The notes under the pieces are model-generated. The model was given only the letters and a program-made list of their open reading frames with translations. It was not told the origin of the DNA and did not search any database. Shown here one piece after another: positions 13,624 to 19,979 of a stretch of 23,503 nucleotides of DNA. A program made the translations under genes and the position numbers. Position 1 is the first letter of the stretch; every line of letters begins with the position of its first letter. Where the stretch lies: positions 1 to 23,503 of the IMG/VR virus record IMGVR_UViG_3300025325_000140; one strand, given 5' to 3'. The DNA comes from a virus.

Positions 13624-14937
13624 TTAAGATGCCGCTAATGCAGCAAGTACGCTTGCCCCCATTGGGCCACCAATATATTGAATATAGGCTGCGGTTAGAT
13701 ATTCAGGCTCATTGCTTGAACTATCTCCTGTTGTGTTTGCACTAGCCCAGCTTACGGTGTTGGAATCTATAGAGCTAACGCTTCCGTGAGACCTATCTTT
13801 ATTCATAACTTCCCAGCTACCACCAACACCGTTCTGTCCCACGTCTCCGTTTTGGTCGTGTCTAAGGTTGGTTGAACTTGACGCACTGGAATGAGTATGA
13901 GACCCCCCTGTGTGCGTGTGCCCCTGCGCGGCATGAGTATGCGTATTTGACCCCCCAGTATCCCCTATTTCTCCAGAGTTAACTGCAATTTTTAACCACT
14001 TGCTTCTCATGTCTTGTGTTCCGTTTGAGCCATCACAAAGAGCCCATCTTCGAGGAACGTTGGCCAATGTTCCTAACCACATTCCTATTAATCCCAGGGG
14101 AACAGGTTTCGTTCCTCCACTTGTATTCTGGACGGCCTGCAATTTTTTATAGGCAGGCTCTACTGTTTCAGTGGTTGTAAGTTGAGCAGAACTTATACTC
14201 CCCGCAGTGTTGGCGTTTGCAGCATAATAGTGATAATGGTTCAAATTTGCCCTTCCTCCACTTGAGCCCTGTCCTCTACGGCCACCACCAGGTACTCCTC
14301 CAGACTCCTTTAACCACTGTGCGTGAGAGTGCGAACTCTCGGTGTGGGTATGGGTAAGGTCATGAATGTTTTGCGTAGAGCCACCTGTATCTCCAGCATC
14401 TGCTCCAGTTGCCGCCCCTTTGAGATATTTGTCGGTAAGGTTGGGTGTTCCTCCCGTTCCATTACAGTTAGTAAAACCAGAAGCAATTTCCGATTCATTA
14501 GACCACAGCCCCACCGCTTGGCTTGGTACTAGAGTAGGAGAATCTGCTTTTATAAAAATAACTTTATAATAGGGTGGGTCATTTGAAATACTTGCATAAG
14601 TAGAAGTAACACTTGATAACCCTCCATCACTTAATCCAGAGACGCTTGCTGCGTGGTAGTGGTTTGCAGTTAGTTCCGTTCCTCCACTGTCTGAATCATT
14701 TCCGTCTCCACCGCTATAAGGAAGATTGAAAATATGCGTATGTGAGGACATAGAATGAGAATGTGCTGATGAAGAATGGGAATGGGTTGAATTTCCACCC
14801 GTTTGGTTTGGATTAGTACCATCGGCGGTTGCTTTTGGATACTTTCCGTCAAGGGTCGTTTGTCTGGACCAACCACCAGGAATACTGGCATTAGTGCCTG
14901 TCCAAATTAAAATTATGTTTGTTGCAATTGTAGCCAT
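13624..14937 (-). CDS. Tail-collar-type fibre protein with three His-rich repeats
   Basis: A 437-residue protein made of three divergent copies of a collar-like domain, at about 5-131, 138-270 and 278-423. Each copy has a start such as GLWSN or GMWLG, a Gly-[KS]-Y/W-[PL]-K element (GKYPK 31, DKYLK 169, SKWLK 312), TGGS/N followed by HxH pairs (His52/54, 59/61, 66/68, 93/95; His196/198, 203/205, 234/236; His333/335, 340/342, 347/349), and an end with P-Y or E-P-x-Y (121, 260, 410). In T4-type fibres HxH pairs bind iron along a trimer axis, so a metal-stapled trimeric fibre with three such modules is a fair model. Coupled by 2 nt to the small gene before it. Confidence 0.8.
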   Translation of the reverse strand: MATIATNIILIWTGTNASIPGGWSRQTTLDGKYPKATADGTNPNQTGGNSTHSHSSSAHSHSMSSHTHIFNLPYSGGDGNDSDSGGTELTANHYHAASVSGLSDGGLSSVTSTYASISNDPPYYKVIFIKADSPTLVPSQAVGLWSNESEIASGFTNCNGTGGTPNLTDKYLKGAATGADAGDTGGSTQNIHDLTHTHTESSHSHAQWLKESGGVPGGGRRGQGSSGGRANLNHYHYYAANANTAGSISSAQLTTTETVEPAYKKLQAVQNTSGGTKPVPLGLIGMWLGTLANVPRRWALCDGSNGTQDMRSKWLKIAVNSGEIGDTGGSNTHTHAAQGHTHTGGSHTHSSASSSTNLRHDQNGDVGQNGVGGSWEVMNKDRSHGSVSSIDSNTVSWASANTTGDSSSNEPEYLTAAYIQYIGGPMGASVLAALAAS

Positions 14938-14939
14938 TA

Positions 14940-15137
14940 TTAAATAATTTCTTTCTCAATTATTTGACTTACTCTGTAAAACGGTTTTTTAAAAAGTCCT
15001 TTTGCTTTCGCAATAGCCTCATCTGATGTTTCCGCAATTACTTCATAACTAATTGCATCCACGAGAGTACCATTTTCTTGTTTCTCTTCGTAGCCCACGA
15101 CTACGAAAATAAAAAAACTTTTTATTTTACTATGCAT
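14940..15137 (-). CDS. Small hypothetical protein in the fibre cluster
   Basis: A 65-residue protein. The N-terminus is MHSKIKSFFIFVVVGYEE, then a polar stretch (residues 19-28), IAETSDEAIAKAKGLF and YRVSQIIEKEII. The pattern beta-beta-alpha-beta with EVIAETSDEAIAKAKG resembles small soluble alpha/beta proteins. FFIFVVVG is short and reads as a core strand rather than a membrane span. I chose ATG 15137 (CAAATATG context, 7 nt after the previous stop); a start at 15164 would run into the previous gene. Function unknown; a fibre chaperone or adaptor is possible only by position. Confidence 0.6.
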   Translation of the reverse strand: MHSKIKSFFIFVVVGYEEKQENGTLVDAISYEVIAETSDEAIAKAKGLFKKPFYRVSQIIEKEII

Positions 15138-15144
15138 ATTTGAT

Positions 15145-15810
15145 TTACATGTTCTGGCCTGCAATGAAACCGTCGTAATTGCCAGAAGAAACTACAATAA
15201 ACACAAGGACATCTATTTTGCCCGCTGTGGTAGTAAGCGTTGGTGCAACCGAATCTTCCCATTTAATTGTAGAAAACCAGGTACCAATTGTATGGCTACC
15301 AGCGCCACCTTGAATTAATCTAAGTACAAAAATCTGTCCAACCGTTGCATTTGAGATAGTCAGGGTTGGGTCCCCACTTAAAGTAAGCTGAAAAACGTTG
15401 CCTAAAGAAAGGTCAATATTAACCGTCGGTGAATAAGTCAAGGTTTCTACTCCCTTTGTATGCTCTCCCGTCGCTGAGTGCTCAGCTGTCCAAACAGTAA
15501 AAAAATCATTCCAATGAGTTACTGACCATACTTCTTCAACAACTGCGCCAGACCCGTGCGCCTGCTCACTTGACCCTCCTACCCCCCTGTCACATCCAGT
15601 GAGAGAATTACCAGATATTCCTGTGTAAGAAATATATTCTCTTGAGATTGGAGTAGCAACCCCGTTTGCATCAACTCGGTCTACAACAATTATCCCTGGG
15701 TATTGCAACCCAACAGTGCTTGTTAAATCAATGGTCGTAACTGAGTCCGTTATCGACCCATCGAGCGATGTTGTTATAGCGTTTTGAGTACCGACTTTCC
15801 AAAATGTCAT
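15145..15810 (-). CDS. Tail fibre-type protein, N-terminal anchor plus common fibre C-terminal domain
   Basis: A 221-residue protein. Residues 1-104 share the anchor module of the protein at 12834-13619. Residues 120-221 form the beta-sandwich found at the C-terminus of many phage fibres: LTLSGDPTLTISNATVGQ, then IGTW, IKWEDSVAPTLTTTAGK and a VF-type end with Gly-Asn-Tyr-Asp-Gly. Beta-strand residues dominate and there is no signal peptide. It is preceded by a TTGACA promoter candidate that overlaps the stop codon of the nozzle gene, so the fibre genes may have their own start site. Confidence 0.78.
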   Translation of the reverse strand: MTFWKVGTQNAITTSLDGSITDSVTTIDLTSTVGLQYPGIIVVDRVDANGVATPISREYISYTGISGNSLTGCDRGVGGSSEQAHGSGAVVEEVWSVTHWNDFFTVWTAEHSATGEHTKGVETLTYSPTVNIDLSLGNVFQLTLSGDPTLTISNATVGQIFVLRLIQGGAGSHTIGTWFSTIKWEDSVAPTLTTTAGKIDVLVFIVVSSGNYDGFIAGQNM

Positions 15811-15824
15811 ATTTTCTAATTATT

Positions 15825-15854
15825 ATGAAATCCCACTAACCATATCCCTGTCAA
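15825..15854 (-). promoter_or_regulatory. Candidate sigma70-type promoter of the fibre genes
   Basis: On the minus strand TTGACA (15854-15849) overlaps the TGA stop of the nozzle gene. After an 18-nt spacer with TAGTGGG at positions 11-17 comes TTTCAT (15830-15825). It matches the other sites in spacing and spacer motif, but no hairpin or terminator follows. The start codon at 15810 would lie only a few nt from the predicted transcript start. Confidence 0.4.
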
Positions 15855-17818
15855 GCGGTTACGTTCCAACTTGATGGACTGTTCCCCCTTGCCTGCGGGA
15901 TACCGACAATTTTTGCTCCAAGCAATTCATAGTCTGATGTATTTCCCGTTGTTCTTACTTCAATTTGTACAATTCGAGAAGATTTGTAAAGGAAAGCCCT
16001 CTTTGGAACCTCTCCCGCAAAAGAACTTGCATCATTTAATGTTCCTCCCATAATGGCTGTTCCCATTTGGTCTGTTCCTATTCCAGAAGTTCCTGAAACA
16101 CCACTTGAAGATGTAGAAAATGATTTTGCAATTGCGGTTACACCTTCACGGTCTTCGGTGTAAATATTGACGTTGATTACCCCAACGATATCTCTGAAGT
16201 TCATGAAAACTTCATTTATGGTCTTAAAGATAGTCCAGTCACCAAAATCTTCTCTTCGGGATTTAAAAATAGTATTAATTGCCGTACCCTTATCGTCTTG
16301 ATAGTTTTTGCCGAACTCAGTCACATATTCATCGTTAGAATCTATTGCAACCCATCTTTCTACTCCACCAGAGTCAACGTAGCTTGCCCATTGAGCAATT
16401 CCAAAAGGAGTTGTCCATGGACCAGTAAAAGAAAGTCTTTCTCTGTCAAATATGATTGATTGTCTTGAGTTAGGAAAAGAAAGCACGTATTTTTTGTCAA
16501 TATAGGCAGCGCTTGCAGAAATAAGGTCAGCGTCTGTCAGTCCCTCAAAAAATGGTCGAATTTTTGCCGAAATTTCGTTAGCGTTAATAACATTCAAAAG
16601 CTGTGGTTCATATCGAAGAATATAAATTCCTTTTCGATTTGAAAACATAATATCATTTTCCACGGGCTTAATAGACCTGTGTGAAGAGCATCCTTGTGAA
16701 CGAGTAAGTAATCTATATGTTGGCTCAAGAATTGTATATTGTCCAAAAGTAACAGTGCTAAGACGAAGCTCCCAAACAGAAGTTTCCTTGAATACAACTA
16801 TCGTTTGGGTTGAGGTTGATGACTGGTAGTAGGTTGCCAATCCAGTAACAATTTCCTCAGAGTCTGGTTCGATATAAATATATCCTCCACCAGCATACCA
16901 ATCAAATCTTTCCTGCTGGGGATACCTACCAGAAATTACAACCTTGCTTGGCTCACCAGGAATTCCTGCAAATACAAGTCTGTCCTGGAATCGAAGAGAA
17001 TATTTGGCCTTCAACCCCCCAGTCGAGTTGGCAAGAGGAACTGTCCTAAACGCATCTGTGGGCGTCTGGCCATAATCATCAAACTGAGTTGTTGTGTTAT
17101 CGGTACCTCCAATCCAGACCTCATCACCTGGAGACCCTCGGTAAACGTTGTAACCAGTTAAAACCCCAGAGGCGGTTGAGACAGGCGACCAGGTAACTCT
17201 TATTCTCGTGTCGGAGAGGGTTTGAGGAAGAGTCGCAAGGGAATAGGCGTCAGAACCAAGAGTTTCTCCTCCAGAATTAGAGTTTGCAGTGACCCTCCAC
17301 GACCACTGAGTTGTTCCCGTCGCAAGAGAAAGGTTTGTTGCAGTTAATCCTGCTGGAGTTGAAAGGGTAACAAAGCTAGTTAGGGTACTGAAATCGTATT
17401 TAACCATCTCTCGTGTTTCAGAAGTTATGTAAACTTTGTCTCCAAGTTGTATCCCTTCAACATAAGAAGCAGAAGGCCATGAAGCACCACCAATCATTGC
17501 GTAGGAGGCGCCAGATTTTTTAACAAGATATCCCCAGCTGGTCATTGAAAGAACCTCTCTATTTTCACTTGAATCCTTATATGCGCCAAGGAACCGACCA
17601 TATCCAGTAGGAGCGGAAAGATAGAAGTCTTGACTTCCCCATCTTTTTGTTGGAACACCAGAACCAATAAGCACAATATTGGTTGATTGGGTCATTTCGG
17701 CAGCATCAACCTCATTTTCTCGCAGAAGAGTATTGAGCCCTTTTCTCCAGGTGTTCCACGTTACAATAGCATCACGCGGAGGTTTGAATGGTGGTGTTTT
17801 AAGTTTTGCTAATGGCAT
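15851..17818 (-). CDS. Tail nozzle/stabilisation-type protein with inserted Fn3-like domain
   Basis: A 655-residue, beta-rich protein. The N-terminus has the layout of podovirus stabilisation or nozzle proteins (T7 gp12 and P22 gp10 type): a Trp-containing opening (TWNTWRKGLNT, 20-30), the 'membership' segment ENEVDAAEMTQSTNI (34-48) and the strand PTKRWGSQDF (56-65). Repeated short strands suggest a beta-propeller. An Fn3-like domain is inserted at about 154-250, with TPAGLTAT, TWSPVS and GYNVYRGSPGDE. The second half (about 270-500) returns to propeller strands such as NDIMFSNRKGIYILR. It follows the adaptor-like gene by 6 nt, matching adaptor-nozzle order in podoviruses. Assignment is by pattern and context. 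Confidence 0.75.
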   Translation of the reverse strand: MPLAKLKTPPFKPPRDAIVTWNTWRKGLNTLLRENEVDAAEMTQSTNIVLIGSGVPTKRWGSQDFYLSAPTGYGRFLGAYKDSSENREVLSMTSWGYLVKKSGASYAMIGGASWPSASYVEGIQLGDKVYITSETREMVKYDFSTLTSFVTLSTPAGLTATNLSLATGTTQWSWRVTANSNSGGETLGSDAYSLATLPQTLSDTRIRVTWSPVSTASGVLTGYNVYRGSPGDEVWIGGTDNTTTQFDDYGQTPTDAFRTVPLANSTGGLKAKYSLRFQDRLVFAGIPGEPSKVVISGRYPQQERFDWYAGGGYIYIEPDSEEIVTGLATYYQSSTSTQTIVVFKETSVWELRLSTVTFGQYTILEPTYRLLTRSQGCSSHRSIKPVENDIMFSNRKGIYILRYEPQLLNVINANEISAKIRPFFEGLTDADLISASAAYIDKKYVLSFPNSRQSIIFDRERLSFTGPWTTPFGIAQWASYVDSGGVERWVAIDSNDEYVTEFGKNYQDDKGTAINTIFKSRREDFGDWTIFKTINEVFMNFRDIVGVINVNIYTEDREGVTAIAKSFSTSSSGVSGTSGIGTDQMGTAIMGGTLNDASSFAGEVPKRAFLYKSSRIVQIEVRTTGNTSDYELLGAKIVGIPQARGNSPSSWNVTA

Positions 17819-17824
17819 AGTATG

Positions 17825-18517
17825 TTAATCTCTCCCTATCCTGAATCCCATCTTTCTTAAGGGAGCAGCTTGCACATACTGGGGGTTGCCATACGAATTG
17901 TACTTCGCCAGGTTGGCCGCCTCGACCATCTGCATAAGCTTTTCCCTCGCTTTTGCTTCCTGTTGTTGAAACCTGGGGTCAGAACGGGCTTCGAGAATAT
18001 AAGAAATTGTTCTGTCAATTAGGAACTGAGAATCAGAAGTTTTGGGCACCTCTGAAGGAGAAGCAAGTGATGTTGGGGTTGAATAGTATTGAATTTGAAT
18101 TGATGCGCCCGACGAAAGAGTTGCTGGGTGAAAAATCAAACTATGTCCATCTTGAAAGTTTCCAAGTTGGTATACATATTTGTCGGTAGTAGTATAAAGT
18201 CCTTTTTCCTCTTCAGGAATATCAGGAAATTCTTCACCTTCAGCCAACCCACTAACCACATAAAGGCGGGGAGCAGCAGCCATCTTTCTAAAATTTAGAG
18301 GAAGAGTAAGGGTTGCTTGGCTAGTTCCCGTCACTGCAGGATAAAAGTGTTCCCGAAGTTCTTCCCAGTCGTTGGATTCTGCCCATTCAAAATAAGACCT
18401 GTTTATAAATTTAAGCCACAAGTTGAACTCTGCTCCCCCTGAATCAGGTGCATCAGATTCCTGGTTTACGGTTGCAGCTATTGACTGCATTATTTCTTCT
18501 ACGGTTAGTCTTGCCAT
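17825..18517 (-). CDS. Head-tail adaptor-like protein
   Basis: A 230-residue protein. Helical N-terminus (MARLTVEEIMQSIAATVNQE), an aromatic helix LWLKFINRSYFEWAESNDWEEL cut by Asn/Asp near 34-55, then a beta-rich middle with LTLPLNFRKMA, YVYQLG and QIQYYSTPTSL, and a helical C-terminus (FLIDRTISYILEAR, KAREKLMQM). A helical bundle holding a beta insert, placed directly before a nozzle-like gene, is the plan of T7 gp11-type connector adaptors. It ends in a short basic tail (KMGFRIGRD). It is the first gene after leader element 3, with the terminator 18 nt before its start codon. Function is inferred from architecture and order. Confidence 0.68.
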   Translation of the reverse strand: MARLTVEEIMQSIAATVNQESDAPDSGGAEFNLWLKFINRSYFEWAESNDWEELREHFYPAVTGTSQATLTLPLNFRKMAAAPRLYVVSGLAEGEEFPDIPEEEKGLYTTTDKYVYQLGNFQDGHSLIFHPATLSSGASIQIQYYSTPTSLASPSEVPKTSDSQFLIDRTISYILEARSDPRFQQQEAKAREKLMQMVEAANLAKYNSYGNPQYVQAAPLRKMGFRIGRD

Positions 18518-18534
18518 AATAATCGCTTAGCAAT

Positions 18535-18563
18535 AAAAAACCCCACCTTTTAAAAATGGGGTT
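18535..18563 (-). terminator. Intrinsic terminator/attenuator of leader element 3
   Basis: On the minus strand a 7-bp stem AACCCCA/TGGGGTT (arms at 18563-18557 and 18545-18539) with an 11-nt loop runs into a T-tract (18540-18535). It can end the operon that finishes at 18637. It also lies between the promoter candidate at 18600-18629 and the adaptor gene. Confidence 0.8.
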
Positions 18564-18568
18564 CCAGC

Positions 18569-18581
18569 GGCGGTGCTCGCC
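18569..18581 (-). promoter_or_regulatory. AGCAC-loop hairpin, leader element 3
   Basis: The minus strand reads GGCG-AGCAC-CGCC, a 4-bp stem with the same pentaloop as the hairpins at 141-153 and 11166-11178. It is 5 nt before the terminator stem. TTTCTTTA directly 5' resembles boxA. Confidence 0.6.
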
Positions 18582-18599
18582 TAAAGAAACTGTAATTTA

Positions 18600-18629
18600 A
18601 CGATAGCCCACCAAAGATTAATTTGTCAA
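18600..18629 (-). promoter_or_regulatory. Candidate sigma70-type promoter for leader element 3
   Basis: On the minus strand TTGACA (18629-18624), an 18-nt spacer with TGGTGGG at positions 11-17, and TATCGT (18605-18600; 4 of 6). It begins 8 nt after the stop codon of the preceding gene. The predicted transcript start is near 18593, just before the boxA-like TTTCTTTA and the AGCAC hairpin. Confidence 0.5.
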
Positions 18630-18636
18630 TTGGGGC

Positions 18637-19833
18637 TTACACGGTTTGGTTTCTAATCCTTCTAAGGTGTTTTCCATAAGAACCTTGTGTTCTTGCCTCA
18701 GCCGTAGTTTCATCCCATGTTGAATTTGCAACAGAAGAAGGACTAACCAGTCCAGAAGTATCTAAATTTATGCCAGTTGCATCATTACTCGTGATTATAC
18801 CAACTCCTCTTAATATAAAATCTCCAGCAGTTATTGAACTTGCCAACTCAATTCTCCCCTGAGCAAAGTCAAAAACCGCCTTAGAAGAACCGCTTTTATT
18901 TGTGATTTTGATTGCACCAGAATAATTTCTCATAGCTAAAGCACCACTGTCCCCGTTCATGTTAATTTCTATTGCCCCAATTCCAACGCTTCCCTGATGA
19001 CAGTCTGTAAGTAATGCCTGCTCTGAAGAAGTACCCGCAACAGTTATGGTCCCCCCCAAACAACAAAATTCTGCGTGCCCCTTAAATCCACTTAAGTTTA
19101 ATATATCTACATTTCGTAATTTTGTACTTCCATCAAGAGTTCCCTGTAATTCACAGTCAAGAAATTCTGTTCCCTCCGTAGAACACCCACCCGTTACTGT
19201 AATTGTGCTCAATGTGGAATTTTGTCCGACAATTTCATATCCATCAATGTTTGCACTGGCCCCAAGGGTTATATTACCAAGAATATGTAACATACTTAGT
19301 CCTCTTTCTATCGCTATTGTTTGAGCATCAGCTAAATTATTTACAGGCTGTTCATAAGTTCCTATGGGGAAAGCTGTACCCGCAGTGCCGTTTGCCACAT
19401 CTATCGTAATCATGTTTTGAAAAGAACTAAATTGTATGGAAGACTGCTCTGATAATGTAGCTGAAGAAGAAGCAGTAATATTTGTATTTACATACTCAGC
19501 AGGAGTAATTGGTACTACATATTCCTGAGTAGTAGTGTTATAAGCAACAATGTTTCCACCCCTGATGTTACAAGTTACCCAGTCTGGGCCACCTCTGTCT
19601 GCAAATTTAATGGTCCAATCCCGCAAAGTAATTGTCATACCCACGGAATCAGTTCCGCCAAGAGGTTGCTTACCAGCGGCATCTAAAATATGGGGTATAT
19701 CCATTCCGCCTGAAGGAGAGGGTTCATCTTCAAAATCTCTTATCTGGTCAACTATTTCCTGAATCGTTATCTCCGTCGCTGGAAGGGCTACCTCCATCAC
19801 TCGGGTGTTCTTGTTGAATGTTAGGGTTGCCAT
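18637..19833 (-). CDS. Structural protein, probable beta-helix tail/spike component
   Basis: A 398-residue protein. The N-terminal part (1-115) has TFNKNTRVMEVALPATEITIQEIVDQIRDFE cut by its own turn near residue 20, a strand-helix opening seen in phage structural proteins. From about 152 on, GTAFPIGTYEQPVNNLADAQ introduces a long run of short strands with spaced Gly, Asn, Cys and hydrophobic residues (ILGNITLG, STITVTGG, GTEFLDCELQG, IEINMNGD), typical of a right-handed parallel beta-helix. A basic tail follows (KHLRRIRNQTV). Such folds form tail spikes and fibres that bind or degrade surface glycans; no active-site residues are identifiable here. Its first 86 nt overlap the upstream coiled-coil gene in another frame. 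AAAGGA about 12 nt before ATG 19833 is a weak Shine-Dalgarno. Confidence 0.75.
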   Translation of the reverse strand: MATLTFNKNTRVMEVALPATEITIQEIVDQIRDFEDEPSPSGGMDIPHILDAAGKQPLGGTDSVGMTITLRDWTIKFADRGGPDWVTCNIRGGNIVAYNTTTQEYVVPITPAEYVNTNITASSSATLSEQSSIQFSSFQNMITIDVANGTAGTAFPIGTYEQPVNNLADAQTIAIERGLSMLHILGNITLGASANIDGYEIVGQNSTLSTITVTGGCSTEGTEFLDCELQGTLDGSTKLRNVDILNLSGFKGHAEFCCLGGTITVAGTSSEQALLTDCHQGSVGIGAIEINMNGDSGALAMRNYSGAIKITNKSGSSKAVFDFAQGRIELASSITAGDFILRGVGIITSNDATGINLDTSGLVSPSSVANSTWDETTAEARTQGSYGKHLRRIRNQTV

Positions 19834-19978
19834 TGTATTCTGTTTCCTTTGCTAACATTTTATACTCTATAATTGTTTCTTTCAATTTAGCAATTTCGTC
19901 TTCAAACATCTGTATATTATTCTCCATATTTACGATGGCCTTGAGAAGCGCCTCTTTATCGTAAGTAGGTTTCTGCAT
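19748..19978 (-). CDS. Small coiled-coil protein with acidic Ser/Gly tail
   Basis: A 76-residue protein. Residues 6-48 form a charged helix with heptad-like hydrophobics (LLKAIVNMEN, FEDEIAKLKETIIEYKML). The last 20 residues are acidic and rich in Ser, Gly and Asp. I start at ATG 19978, 1 nt after the upstream stop (TAATATG); the earlier in-frame ATG at 20017 would overlap that gene. The end overlaps the next gene by 86 nt, unusual in a window where most junctions are 1-8 nt. Possibly a trimerisation or assembly factor for the neighbouring tail proteins; unproven. Confidence 0.6.
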   Translation of the reverse strand: MQKPTYDKEALLKAIVNMENNIQMFEDEIAKLKETIIEYKMLAKETEYNGNPNIQQEHPSDGGSPSSDGDNDSGNS

Positions 19979-19979
19979 A

